Shown piece by piece: positions 33,330 to 46,718 of a stretch of DNA of 64,000 nt; position 1 is the stretch's first letter; each line of letters opens with the position of its first letter. This DNA is from Cordilura impudica (Eukaryota; Arthropoda; Insecta; Diptera; Scathophagidae): positions 434,001 through 498,000 of the forward strand of contig OY821519.1 of assembly GCA_963682025.1 (NCBI GenBank). Reading direction: 5' to 3'. The notes beneath the pieces are model-generated. The model made no database searches. It had not been told where the DNA came from and was given only the letters and a program-made list of their open reading frames with translations. The position numbers and the translations under genes were made by a program.

Positions 33330-33860
33330 TTTTTTTTTTAGATTTTTTAAGGTTGAGTTGTTATTTTTTTTTTTTTTTGATGTGTGAACATCTAGGCGCT
33401 CAGGGGGGTGAAATCTATTTCACAATAGGTACAATCACAAAAACAGATTAAGACAAAACCGGTATGAGGTACGATTGTATTGGTGAAAAGATTAGGAAGT
33501 GTTTGGAGATAAAATGAAGGCACGGTTTAATTAGGAAGTGTTTGGAGATAAAATGAGGGAGCGAATAGCGTTATAAAAACGTTTTGAAAAATGAAAATTG
33601 AAAAATGAAAACTGAGAAATGAAAAATTAAAAACGAAAAACTAAAAATGAAAAACGAAAAAAGAAAAACTAAAAATGAAAAATGAAAAATAAAAAATTAA
33701 AAACGAAAAATTAAAAATTAACCAGTTGAAGTCCCTGCAGTTGTTTACTATAAGTGATACATAGTGGAGCTTTCTGTTTGATTTTTAAAAAAGGGTCATA
33801 AAAAAAATCTTTAATTGCTAGGTGTTTCCACATCTCCCCTGTGATCCGACACACATGATT
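33330..33860. repeat. Second copy of the hairpin/A-rich array repeat
   Basis: 33739-33855 is an inverse relative of 24227-24330 (shared: CAGTTG, TTCTGTTTGATTTT, ACATCTCCCCTGTGATC). 33585-33720 is a degenerate array of GAAAAATGAAAA and AAAAACGAAAAA units. A 31-bp duplication containing TTAGGAAGTGTTTGGAGATA lies at about 33494-33555. Confidence 0.6.
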
Positions 33861-36800
33861 TCTTTTAATATCATGTTCTTTCGAATGAAAAATTACGCAT
33901 TTATTTAGTATCACAATATTAAATTTCTGCAATTTGTAGATAAAGCCAAGTACGAGTAATAAAGATCAATTGACAGTAAACATCTTTTGTTTCAAAAAAA
34001 AAAAAATGGGAGATTAAATATTATTTCATTCAAGGAGGTAAAATATTCTTCTTGATATGTTGACATTACAGGACATATTAAACTTCAGGTTGAAAACGTG
34101 TCCCAAATTTCACTGTATAACCTCAAACAAATTCAATCAAGCAAACGATATCCCAATTTGTCAAGTGTTAAATGCTTTTCCCAACATATCTTGCATTATA
34201 ATTTGACAAACATGAGAAACATCTGACACCTTTTTAAACCAGATTGGTATTTACGGATATTATCTGCAGACCACTTTCTGGCAAATCGACACGTATATTA
34301 GCGAACAGTTTTCAAAAACGGAGATCAATATTAAAATTTACATCGAGCCAAAATTTAATACCAAAATTTTATACAGTTGAAAAATACGATTGATTATATC
34401 CAGCGGACAATAATTTATCTTTCTGCATAAAAATTATAATTTTTTAATAAAACTAAGTACCACAAATGGATTTTGAATATAATTTTCGAAAAATTGTTCC
34501 CCGTCTACCAAAATAAGTTTGATATGCCTGGTCTAGATGATTGAGTTTACATTAATGTTCGCGTACATTTTAATGGAAAAAGACTATCCAATAACTATTT
34601 TAAAAATATAAAAAATACATGAATGATATGCAAAGTATATTCACAGAATCTCTATCTCCTATTCTCCTAATACATTATATTTTTTTATACGTTTCCAAAA
34701 CATTTTATGTATTTTTGTAGAATTGTCTTTCTTAAAATCTTATAACTAAAAAAATAAAAAGAGTCTCAGTAGTTGGTGAGGCCTACAGCTTTAAGACTTT
34801 TGTTTTTCCACTGTCATTTGTGCTGATTCCGAATCTGGCAAAGGAATTTAGAGTGAATTAAAGTGTAAAAGGTATTCCTTTTCGACATTTTTAGATAACA
34901 ATAACTTCAAATCGCTACGATATTTCAGACTATTCATACAATTTTATCCTTACAGATTAACAACTTACATCTAAAATATTTCTAATGGCTTATTTAATTG
35001 GTTTTAAACTCAGCATTTAAAATATATCTGAATTATAACTCATGGAAATAGTATAGTAAATGGCTCATCTAGTGCATAATCAGTCCTCTATATATTAATA
35101 TGAATTACAATTTTTTTTCACAAATTTCGATCAGGTACCAGAAATTTAATTATATGTAATTGATTAGTATAATCAAATTTACAATAAATAATGACCTGAA
35201 AATATAATAATGATCACATATTCCTACGAACTCAAAGTGAATCGAGCCCATACAAAATAAAACTTAAATGGAAGGAGCCATCGCACAATTATACTAAAAT
35301 TTGCTACATACATAGATGAATTTGAATGTGCTAATTTCAAATATATAATCAAGTTTATCAGTTTTTTTTTATATAGTTTGTTTCAAAAGGGGATAAAAAT
35401 CCCAGAATTGGGCATTTTTGCATTTTTGAAGATAAAATTCACTAACTGCATTTTGGTCGAAAATGATATTTTGGGTATTATGACTACAAAATTCAATGAA
35501 TTTTAACTATGTTCAACCATTCTTATACTTTTCCTTATTTTTACTGATTATTTCAGTAGAGTAAAACACACAAAATATAATTTTGTTAAATGGAATAACA
35601 GGTAAAATGTCATCATTTCATTATTTTCTACTTGTTGCATGATTGTCAGTTAGTGACGTTTACCTTTAAACCATCGATATGATAAAGTATGAGTATTAAA
35701 AGGAAAAAATAACAATTTTGGACGTTTCTGAAAATGGTACTTTTAATGCATTTTTAAAAAAATATTGACAATCCAAAAGCTCATATTTTTTAATTGACTA
35801 CTAAACTTGAGTTATTATTCCAAATAAAATCCCTAATTTTACATAGTATTTTATAAAGAAATGATAAAAATCGAATTTATGGTTGACTTTAAAAATGTTT
35901 ATTTTGGGCCTTAAAATAGAGAAAATATTCCAACACACAAGATATTGAAAAATATTATGATCATGTAAAAAATATTCCCACAAACAACATATTGAAAAAT
36001 ATTTGAAAGTTTTTTCGAATTTGTTTTGCCTCGTTTCATAAGATATCTTCAAAAATTTTTTTCTAGTAAAAAAGATACTACGTTTAATCAGATAGTGTTG
36101 AAATAAGTAACATATAATAGCAAATTAAATTTTGAATATTTTTCTGAAACATTAGCATATAAAGTATAAAATTTTCAGTCAAACAAAAAAAAATTCTTTA
36201 AAGTATAACTTCTTTAAAATAATTAATTTTAACATATTCGATATAATTTATTAATATATTCCAACATCAATTTATTTACACTAAACGATTGACTGTGGAA
36301 TTTCCAAAGGTTTCATAAATATTCAAATACATCTACGAGTATTTTCATAAAATATAAGGCGAAGTGGAAAAGTTTAAAAAAGAAAAGTAATTTTAATGAA
36401 TTTACGTTGAATTCTTTTTAAACGTTTAATATGAACATTAACATTTGAACTCGAAATAAAAGAGGTGGACAAATGATGAAAATAAAAACCTTTTTAGCTT
36501 GAAGGTCAAAAAGATTACCATAGTTATGACGAATAAAGCTTCAAAGGTATTAGCTTTTGGTATATGTAGTTCAAATGACCATGATTAAATGCTATTCCTT
36601 GGACAAATAAAATATGGCGGTATCTAAAGATGACATATTACGGAATTTACCTAGCATTGCGTTCAGACCAAACAACCTTGTTACTTTGTCTAGAAGATTC
36701 AGATTCTTTATGACCTTCTCTATGGAGATTGCATATACATAATATCCAAAATTGCCCATTAGTGAGACTTTTTATAGCAACAAATTGAATTACATAAAGA

Positions 36801-36974
36801 GTACAAATGGTAAACAAAAACCAGTTAGTTTTTAAAATTCTGTAAGTTCGCTCAAATCATACATTCGCATACATTTAATCCAATGTGTAGAGTAAAAGTA
36901 TACAATATTACTCATACGCCCAATAAATTAAATTTGTTGATGCAAGAGGCTCTACAGTTGGAAATATTGAACTA
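33861..36974. other. AT-rich trio intron, nothing recognised
   Basis: Over 3 kb with no element ends, coding motifs or RNA genes that I recognise. A short local duplication (ACATATTGAAAAATATT and relatives) occurs near 35935-36003. Confidence 0.5.
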
Positions 36975-37921
36975 CACATGTGGACATACAATTAGGTTAC
37001 TCATGCAATATATTTTTCTGAGTGAAAAAATAACGGTAAGTTTTATTTGTTGATTCATTCAATTTTTTTTTATAAATGTAACGGTACTGATTCTTTGGAA
37101 ATCTAAAAAAAGTTTAGCATTTCATTTCACGTTGTTAAATTATCGGTAAAAATAAGAGCTCCATTCCCGCTGAAAGGGAGATCATTTGGAATTGCTTCCG
37201 AAATGTTGTTGAATTACAAAAAAAAATTTATCCATTCCTCACATCAACTCAGATTAGATCCTGCATGCAGTGGGAGCATAGCATTAAAATATTGCCAAGA
37301 ACCGTGGGTAAGAGTGATGAATCAAAGTTCAACGGTTTCGAAAAGACGGCAGACACTATGTGCGACGACCAGTCAATAAATGTTTGGACCCAAAGTATAC
37401 CAAAAACCCGTAAAATAAAATAAAGGTTCTTGAATGGCCAGCTCTAAATTCCGTGTTAAACCCCATAGAAAATCTATGGGGGATCATAAAACGGTTAGGT
37501 GCTGCCAGAAAAATGCACTCTGTGATATTCAGGACGAATGGCATAAAATTACTCCTCAAAAGTGCTACGATTTAGCTAAAACGTCGCCAAGCAGATGTAC
37601 CGAAGTAATCCTCCAAAAAGGGTGCCGAACAAAATACTAAAGGTTCAAAACAGTTTGCATAAAAAATAAAATAATTTAAACATATTTTAACAATTTCTTT
37701 TTAGATGACCTAATTATATGTCCACACAAAATATAAGACTGACATTTGCTTTGTACAAAAAAAAAGTATTTACAATGAATAATTTTTTTAGTTTTTGTAA
37801 TTAACTGTTAGATATTTAAACTAAATAAATATAAGTTGTTTTTGTTCAAATTTTTTATTAAAACTATTTCATTTTTAAAAAGTTAAAATGTATAAATGAG
37901 TTAATTGTATGTCCACAAGTG
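36975..37921 (+). mobile_element. Tc1-like element with broken transposase
   Basis: Left end CACATGTGGACATACAATTA and right end (reverse complement) CACTTGTGGACATACAATTA, with TA outside both (36973-36974, 37922-37923). A further inner inverse copy of the end (ATTATATGTCCACAC) lies at 37710-37724, reminiscent of Tc1 elements that carry repeated binding sites. The interior (about 37150-37640) is a degraded transposase. Confidence 0.82.
37150..37640 (+). pseudogene. Tc1-type transposase remnant
   Basis: Frames shift several times. Around 37350-37430 a basic VRRPVNKCLDPKY segment precedes VLEWPALNSVLNPIENLWGI at about 37427-37490, the 'WP.qSPDLNPIEnlW' block that carries the last catalytic residue in Tc1 transposases, and then a C-terminal NGIKL..CYDLAKTSPSRCTEV stretch in a shifted frame. 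The S-P-D of the SPDLN block is altered here (LNSVLN) and stops interrupt, so it is inactive. Confidence 0.75.
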
Positions 37922-37923
37922 TA

Positions 37924-39634
37924 TATTGGTAATTATGTACAATATGAAAATGCATGCGTTTTACCATGTTCGCAAAAACCTCAGTGGGTAAATTCTTTCT
38001 GAAAATCAGTTAATGTTTTCTGAAATACAATTGACTATATCTGAAAATCAATTGATGTTTTCTGGAATAGATTTTTTTGGAAAAAAAGAGAGTTTAATAA
38101 AATAATTATTTATACAAAAGATTAGTTGTATATACAAATTGTTCTGATCCTTCATGTGACATGGGGAAGTATCCATGTTAAGTGCCTTAATTGTTTATAT
38201 GGAGAAGCATGTATTAGTTTCGTGTGACCCATGAATATCGTACTTCCCATTAATTCAATTTGTTGCTACTGGGTAGTAAAACTTAACTTGGACTTTTTGT
38301 ACAAAAGAAAGAATCCGGGTTTATACTATTACAAAAACACGAATTGAATATATTCGCTAAACATTTTCTGAAATGTAATATGCAAGCAAATCTTGCCAGT
38401 TACAAATTACATAGGGATAGATATTCACTTTAATTATATCGTAACTTGGTTTTCTTTTCAATACGAGTATACTTGACTACTTTAGAACCGCAAAAATGCA
38501 ATATATCGTAAATGGTTTGTTGGATGTTATTACGTCTTATACGAATTGTATATTAGAACTTAGTTTTTTTTACATTTAATATTATATACTTATGTATACT
38601 ATATATATATGTATATATATATATACAATATATTTTTTATGTATGTATCCTATACTTATGTGAGGGTTTTTAATATTGGACGATTGTTTAGCTTTTAATA
38701 TAATACGTTTATTTTTTTGTCTCCTTTTGTATGTGTTTTTTATTTGTTAGTTTTTTTTTTTTTTTTTGTTTTCTTGTCTTATTTAAACTTTTAGATTAGA
38801 TATGCGGGTTTACGATGATTAGATTTTCTTTGTTTTCTCATATTCTCTTTTAATTTGTTTGTTTTTTTTTTTATGATAATTTGAATGAGCTTGTAAGAAT
38901 GCACTAAGTAATTTACATTATTTGGTTTAGAGAAGTAGGTAGATTCGGATGTTTGTATGTATGGTTGGTTGTTTGTAATAATAAATATGTACACATAAAC
39001 TTTATTGTGTGACAGCTCAAGAAACCGACAAATGACCGCACGACCGACTGCTGTTAATATAAAGAGAGATGAGTATTTTGTCCGAGGACGGAAAAATTGT
39101 AAATTTCTTTATAAACTCGTCAATTTGAACCTTTTTGCATAAACTGTGCGACGCGACTGGAAGTATTCATTACAAGATGATGGGTCGCAATTGTGGCTAG
39201 CGGCCGCTTTTCATTTGGGTTTCTCTTTTTGGGAATATTGCCAATCAGTAGTACGAATGTACACAGAATCTTGAAATAACTTAGCTGCACGAAAAAAGCT
39301 TCCAGCTAGTAAAGAAAAGCTTTACCATAGGCAATAGAAAGCTTTTGTTGTTGTTGTGAGAGAAAAACAAATACAGTGATTTTTCGGTTTAACAATCGCT
39401 TTCACTTCATTAAAACAACAAAAAGAGAACTTTAAAGTAAATTTAATACAAGCTATCCTGGACATTTACACTTGCAATTTCAAATTTGATATATAGAAAA
39501 GTCGCAAATTTTTTTGTGATTTGTAAATTGTTGTCATCAATTTGATAAAAGTCTTGAGTTTTTATTATGAAGGCAAATGTTGAAAATATCTATAATGAAA
39601 TATCGTAGCAGACTACGCGTTATCTATACGTTAA
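37924..39634. other. AT-rich trio intron with simple repeats
   Basis: TCTGAAAATCAATTGATG-type words at 37995-38070, TA/GTATA-rich DNA near 38590-38650, T runs near 38750-38870. No gene or complete element recognised. Confidence 0.5.
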
Positions 39635-39941
39635 TTTTATTATTATGGCAATTTAAGTTGATCTCATAGGGGTCGTTTGAATATGAACCGATTTTCACCG
39701 ATTTCAATAGCGTTGGTGCTGTGGCCGATAGAGGCCTACATACCAAATTTCATCAAAATATGTTCACATTTTCGACCTATAGTTTGATTACAAGGTTTAC
39801 ATGGACACACAGACGGATGGACAGACGGATGGATGTACATCGATCGGTTAAATAAAAGATGGGTCTAGGTCAACTATTTTTGGTAGTTACAAACATCAGC
39901 ACAAAGTCATTATACCTTGACCACATAGTGGTATAGGTTAT
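39635..39941 (-). repeat. DINE-like repeat fragment, minus strand
   Basis: Contains only the 5' third of the family, ending in ACCACATAGTGGTATAGG at about 39920-39938. Confidence 0.8.
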
Positions 39942-40524
39942 AAAAAAAAAGTATTGTATTTTCACAGAGCTTAAAACGCGCATGTCGATAAAAGTTTATC
40001 AACATATGACTTTTTGAAGCGTTACATGCGGCAAGATTGCTAATCATATTGTTAAATAAAGTAAATATAACATAAATTTCCTCATCAAAATGCGTTGGGG
40101 ACAAAACACGTGATAATTTTAAATTTAAAATTAAAACCAAATACTCTTTAAGATGGTTCAGACGAAATGTATTTGTCACATGTAATGTCACTTTTGGACC
40201 CATATGTAAGCCTATATATGTATATGTCATAACTGGCGTTTTACAGACGTTCGCATGTATGTATATCCTCATGTAATAGCGCCTGACATAATCACTGTTT
40301 GTTTACAACTGATTTTTGACTGCTTTTTCATATCGAAATAAAACGTTTTAATTGAAAAAATTACATGTGTGACTTTATACGGTTACTTTACAAATGGTAC
40401 AGAATAAACGGTGTTCAGAATAAAAACTATAAGGAACGACAATAACCAAAATAGGAACAATTAAAATCCATAAAATCCAACGGGCTACAAAAAAGGACTC
40501 ATTCTGTATACTTGTGATTAATTT
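39942..40524. other. AT-rich trio intron, nothing recognised
   Basis: The 120-codon minus frame at 39910-40272 overlaps the repeat end and shows no recognisable domain. Confidence 0.5.
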
Positions 40525-41305
40525 GTATACCCTATACCACTACGTGGTCAGGGTTAATGATTTTGTGCTGATGTTTGTAACTACCAAAAATAGTTCACCT
40601 AGACCCATACCGATCGAATCAGAATCACTTTCTGAGTCGATTTAGCGATGTTCGTCCGTCTGTCCGTCTGTGTGTGGCCATGTAAACCTTGTAATCAAAC
40701 TACAGGTCACAAATATCAATATGTTTTGATGAAATGTGGTATATAAGCTTTTATGGGCCATAGGATGAACGCTATTGAAATTGGTGAAATTCGGTCCATG
40801 TTCAGACCTAGTCCCCATACAAATGACCCCTATGAAATCGACATAAATTGGCATAAGATCCAAATTATCATATAGATCTCAGTCAAGTTGGGTTTGTATG
40901 CGTCTATTACATCCATTAATCCAAAAATAATCCCTATAGGACAATTCTAAGTCATATGCCCCATATAGAGTTGCTTCCCGATCTTCACTTAAATCTATCA
41001 AAAAACAAAAATATTGCACAGATTTTCCTCAAATTTGGTTTGTATATATTTTTTCAAAATATAAACGACTTTACCAAATATGGTCAGTATCGGTCCATTT
41101 TTCGACCTAGTCCCCATATAAATATAGCATCTGATATGAACTTTTTCATATCTGCAGTCAAAAAAAATTAATAACAAGGCCACTAAAGTTTGGTTTATGC
41201 TTATTTTCTATATCCACTTAGTTGGACCGAAGAGATAGGATCTCTAAACCATGGTATAGTGTATCGTATGGTCGGTCTAGACCGACTATAGTTTTCTTAC
41301 TTGTT
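40525..41305 (+). repeat. Full-length DINE-like repeat
   Basis: From GTATACCCTATACCACTACG to the palindrome GTCGGTCTAGACCGAC and TTTTCTTACTTGTT. The tract GTTCGTCCGTCTGTCCGTCT lies near 40650-40670. All reading frames inside are repeat-derived. Confidence 0.85.
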
Positions 41306-41624
41306 TTTTCAGTTACATCTTTGTGTTTGCTAATATCTTATGACCACACTTTCGACAGCTACTAACTTTTAGAGTAAATATTTATGTTGCTACTAAAGTG
41401 CTATGCAAAAATCAAAACAAAAAAATCTTTGAAATTTTCTGTCTTTCTTTATATTGAAGACGACTACTGAAGGACGACTGTCACGTGTGTAACTACGTAA
41501 ATGCCTTTATGTGACCCCACTATAATGCAAAAGTAAAATAATCTAATGCAAATTCTCAAAATGCAAAAACGAAATGTTTAATAATAATTTAAAAAAGTGC
41601 TTTTCGAGCGATATCTCAATAAAT

Positions 41625-42021
41625 CTGTGGTCACAAGCAATAACCGCCTAAGTCGAAAATCATGCTTTCGAGAAAAACAGCTTTTTATATAAATGTAATG
41701 GGGCTTCACTACGACTTAGGTCAGAATATTTGTATTAATATCTTTTTAAAAAGCAGTGTTAGTGCAATGGGGTTTTTACGTAAATATAAAGATTTTTTAG
41801 TAGAATATGATAGCATACATAACTCAAATCGGCGAAAATCATTCTTTCGAGAAAAATAACTGTTTATATATATGTAATGGGGCTTTATTACGCCTTAGGT
41901 CAGTATGTTTTCATTAATAACTTTTTAAATAACAGTGTTAGCATTGTTAGTAGAATATGATAGCATACATAACTCAAATCGTTCTTAAGTCGACTTAGGC
42001 GATTATCGCTTGTGACCACAG
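41625..42021. mobile_element. MITE with internal tandem duplication
   Basis: Ends CTGTGGTCACAAGCAATAAC and (reverse complement) CTGTGGTCACAAGCGATAAT, extending to CGCCTAAGTCG. The interior is two tandem diverged units of about 150-180 bp, each containing TTTCGAGAAAAA, TGTAATGGGGCTT, CTTAGGTCAG and TAGTAGAATATGATAGCATA. There is no coding capacity. Confidence 0.8.
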
Positions 42022-43749
42022 AAATAAACTTTTCACTAAGATTTTAAGATGAAAATAATGAATCAAAAAAATGAAATCATAAAATTGTGTCACCTTGGTA
42101 ATTAGTTGTACATGGAAAAAAATAAAATCTAAGTCAAATTGAAAGTGGAATAACGCAAAACATTAGGCTTTCCATAGAATTTTTTTTTTCATTGAAGGAC
42201 AAGAGAAAACATTTTGGTCGTTTTGTACAGTTGCATATAAGTGTTATTAGAGGCTTCCTAAATTAAGAGGTCCATGCCTGTATGTGGTGAAGCTAAAATT
42301 GGAGAACACAAAATTAGCGTGGTGGTGATTATATGTCAAGATGCTCAAGTCGTAATTCGCGATACCTGGGATGGAAAATTTGGTACAATCGTACTGTTTG
42401 GTACTATTTGATGTTAAAAAGTACCAAAGTACTCCCGGTACTCTTTTGATACTCTTTATTCAAAATAGTTAACACGTTTATTGCGAATCCGAATATAACC
42501 CCAACGAACATAAGCTCGATACGGGAAGCGGGAGTTATGCCCATTATATGACCGAATTCTTTTCGGTCATATTCCACATTTCCGCGATGCGTTTATCAAA
42601 GAGTTTTCGGACGTTACTTATATATGTATTTAATTTCATAACTTTACTACACTACTGTACATACTTTGCGGGTGCACTCACTCATAGAGACGACCACTTA
42701 AGCTCTCTTGTATGAAAAAAGCACTGTTTGTTCTCTCATCTCTTAATACACTATTCAACAAAAAATATTCGACAAGCATGAATACTAACTGACTGCATTG
42801 ATTATATTCGGTGTACGCGAAGTCTACAAAGTATTCAAAATATTAACTGCTCCACCTAATATAAAAAATGCAGTAAGTCTTTCGTGCATGGATGTTTGTA
42901 ACAATAATAACCTTTTTCCGCGAATCTTCAAATTAACATGTACATAGTTTCAGAACTCAGAATTTAAAAATCTGATGTTAAAAATTTATATGGGAGGCCC
43001 ACTTAAAAAATTAAAAAAATATATACCATATTTTTCCTTCCAGATAGACAACCTACTGTAAAAATTTCAAGACGATCGGTCCAGTGGTGTAGTCTCCTAA
43101 AAACCACAAACAACCAAAGAAAAAACATATAAAACTCAATTTTTATATACATATAAGAATGAATAAAAACAGTACGCTACAACTACGCCAACATTTTCTT
43201 TTTTAGCTCGAATACCAAACGCTGCGATAGTCAAACCACAGACAAAGACGCTAAGATTGTGTATTGTTCCTTGAACACATACACCATTTCATAACAGCTG
43301 CTTATTGAATCAGATGAACATTACAGTACCAAGTACCGTAAAGTAAACGCACTTGATGTTTGATGTTTGTGTACATATTAAATACAAAAATATTGTTATA
43401 TTTGCAGTCTAATCAATTTAATTGAAAATCACAGACAATTATGTTATGTATAACACTTTAATATTCTGATGGGGAAAGCTTTCTCCTCTCGCTCTTTGAG
43501 AAATACATTCTCCTGTGTTAACGTTCATATAGATAATTATTGCCTTGCTTCACCGAAACATGTTGAGTTTTGCCTGCTTGCATTTGTTGTTGCAGCGTTT
43601 GAATTTGAAGAATATTGTTGAGCATGATTCTACACTAGGATGGCCCTTATTAAAAAAAGTGTTCAAACTCTAGGAAATATGCGAATAGCAAAAAACTGAG
43701 AAATACAAAGTTTTGAATCAATCAAAAAAAATTAGAGGTGCCTCAAAAC
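42022..43749. other. AT-rich trio intron, nothing recognised
   Basis: No element or coding sequence recognised. Confidence 0.5.
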
Positions 43750-44730
43750 GGGAAAAAATGACTTTTTAACAGATTTAATGAAAATTTCGTTTAATTTTTT
43801 CGACAAGTTGTTATATGAATCGATATCAGTGCTAAATTATAGCTATATAGCTTCAAAACCGAATAAGAAGTCACCAAGAAATAGCAAATGCCCCGGACCA
43901 CTTTTGTGCCAAAAAAACACTATGTCGTGGTATTTGACGGAAATTTTTTGAACTTTAAGAAATTAATTAAAGCCACATTTTTTTTTTGTCTCTATACCTA
44001 TAAGTACTCAGACATGAAGTATTGTTTTATTACCCCGTTGTTAGCCTATTGCGCGGTGAGAGCAAAAAGGAAAATTATTTTGATAAAATTTTGAAGTTTT
44101 AAAAATTTTCTTAAACAATATTTCAAAAAATGCATCTGGCTCTTTAAGGTTTTGTTATAGGCATGTTAGTGATTAACTGTGTGCACTTTTAAGAAAATTA
44201 CTCTGCCAGAATTTTTTTACAAGGATTTTTTCTTGTGGATTTCGAGAAAAATTTGATTTTTGTGAAATATTCAGTAAGTGTACTTTTTCTAAATACTTTG
44301 TATCCAAAATTAATCACTTTTATACTTTTAAATGTTATATTTTATCTTAAAATCTAGGGTTTCGGAAAACAATAATATGACCCCATTAACCCTTTTGGAC
44401 TTGGGGTCACATATGACCCTAAGCTAATAAAAGACAAGTTATTCAAAAAATTAAAATATTTTGTAAGTGCTGTTGAATTTTAAGATGTGACTCTTAAAAT
44501 ATAATAACCAAATTTGCAAGTCTTCCATGCTAAAAATTTGGGATAAATCCGAGGACGTTAACCCATTATTTTTTTATTTGTACAGGATTGATGTTGTTTT
44601 TTTATGATTCTAGTACCTGGAGTAAAAACTGCTTTTCTTCTACATGATAACGATTCATTTAATAACTTGTCGAAAAAATTAAACTTTAGTACGAAATTTT
44701 CGTAAAATATGATAAAGTCCTATTTTCCCC
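43750..44730. mobile_element. Possible inverted-repeat element
   Basis: AAAATTTCGTTTAATTTTTT at 43781 and (reverse complement near 44700) AAAATTTCGTACTAAAGTTT continue as TTTAATTTTTTCGACAAGTT and ATGAATCG on both arms. Weaker similarity extends outward to a GGGGAAAA/GGGAAAA word. Arms are about 75 bp, the interior about 830 bp, without coding sequence. Confidence 0.5.
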
Positions 44731-44924
44731 ATATAAACACTTCGGGTACTTTGGGCCCCACTAGGCACCAGAAGGCACCGTCGGATCGAGCTAAAAAATG
44801 AAGACCGCATTTATGACAGCAAACCTCATATTTTAGACAACGCACATATTAAGAATTTAAAAAACAATCCCATACAAGCTGCGACCAGTCTAATGTACAT
44901 ACATACATATTTTTAATCCACAGG

Positions 44925-45511
44925 TTATGCGTTTTTCTCAAGAAAATAATTTGCCTCTGAAGGTCATATTGCCTATTGATAACTGATCCGTTCATGCACC
45001 AATTGAGAAACTTCAAAGTAACGATGGAAATATAGTTGCTTTATTCGTTCCTCCAAATGTGAAAGCAGCTTTACAGCCAATGGATCAAAATCCTAATACG
45101 TAGACCAAGCTTAACTACAGAAGTATGTTTCTTTCTCAATTAATTGCTGAAGGTGATGAACTAAAAAATCATTTGAAATCCCATTCAATCCACAAAGCAA
45201 TATTATTAAAATATGCTTGGGATGAGATGCCACAAACAGCGATAAAGAACTATTGGTTAAAGTTGTTCAACTTGGACTCTGACTAGTATGAAAGCGACGA
45301 TCAGGTGCCACTAGCTCAATTGAAGCAAATAGGTTATGACTGTAATGAAGTTATTCAGAGAACTCAAGCTCTTTTAGCAGAAATAGAGCTGAACAATAGC
45401 ATCTGCACAGAAGACATTGAAAGATGGAATGCAGATGTGTTTGAGAATGGCTCTGCATATGAAGTCAATAGTGATGTTGAGTCTTCTGATGTTGACAATA
45501 AATGTTGGTGA
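44925..45511 (+). pseudogene. Degenerate pogo/jerky-type DDE transposase
   Basis: Reading through stops and one-base shifts, the plus strand gives LPLKVILPIDN, then VALFVPPNVKAALQPMDQ, the 'lPpn.T...QPmDqg' signature of the pogo/Tigger/jerky DDE domain just before the last catalytic Asp. It continues with RSMFLSQLIAEGDE, KYAWDEMPQTAIKNYWLKLF and a Glu/Asp-rich tail from 45305 to a stop at 45511. The frame is open from 45305 only. Stops at about 45102 and 45285 kill it. Inverted repeats were not located. Confidence 0.7.
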
Positions 45512-45933
45512 ACGGCATGTTTGCGGCTTATTTCCAATTATTTTTTCCTTTTTGGAACCGATTTATTACTTTTGCCACTATGCTTATAGAGGTCTATTAT
45601 TTCTAATAAACCTCCTATAAGCACATAAATATTTTCAGATAGTATTTGAATTTATTAAATCATATAAAGGTTTTTCCTCCCATTTTCCTTTAAAAAATCA
45701 TTAAAAAATAAAATAAAAACTATTTAATATCTTTAGATCCTATATATTATTTGTTGCAATATCTATGTATATGTAAAGATAAGATCTCATATGTAAATAT
45801 CAATTTTGTTAAAATATGTAAATAAAGGAAGAATATATAATTGAAATTGAAAATTACTTTTTGCATTGTTGATTTGCTTCTATTTAGCAATTTCGGTGTA
45901 CGATTTTAGCATTTCGTGACTATTGAATATTAT

Positions 45934-46718
45934 TATACCCTATACCACTATGTGGTTTGGGTATAATGACTTTGTGCTGCTGTTTGTAACAACCAAAAAT
46001 ATTTGACCCAGACCCATCTTTAATTATACCGATCGAATCAGAATCACTTTCTGAGTTGATTTAACAATGTCCGTCCGTCCGTCCGTCCGTCCGTCTGTGT
46101 GTCCATGTAAACCTTGTAATCAAACTGCAGGTCGCAAATATGAATATATTTTGATGAAATTTGGTATATAAGCTTTTATCGGCCATGGGATGAACGCTAT
46201 TGAAATTGGTGAAATTCGGTCCATGTTCAGACCTAGCCCCCATACAAATTACCCCTATGAAATCGACATAAATTGCCATAAGATCCAAATTGTCATATAG
46301 ACCTTACTCAAATTGGGTTTGTATGCGTTCATTACATCCATTAATGAGTAGTCCAAAAATGATCCCTTTGGTCTCATATAGAGCTGCTTCCCGATATTAA
46401 CTTAAACCTATTAAAAAACAAAAATATTGCACTGATTCTTCTCAAATTTTGTTTGTATATGTTTTTGCAAAATACAAGAGACGTTACCAACCATGGTCTG
46501 GATCAGTCCATTTTTGGACCTAGTCCCCATATAGATATAGCATCCGATATGAACTTTTTCATATCTGCAGCCAAAAAAATTAATAAAAATCCCACTCAAA
46601 TTTGGTTTTTGCTTATTTTCTATGTCCAGTTAGTTGGCCCTAAGAGATAGGGTTTCCAAACGCATGGTATAGGGTATCGTATAGTCGGTCTAGACCGACT
46701 ATAATTTTCTTACTTGTT
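45934..46718 (+). repeat. Full-length DINE-like repeat
   Basis: Complete from TATACCCTATACCACTATGT to GTCGGTCTAGACCGAC and TTCTTACTTGTT; (GTCC)n at 46069-46095. Closest relative in the window is 3178-3969. Confidence 0.85.
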
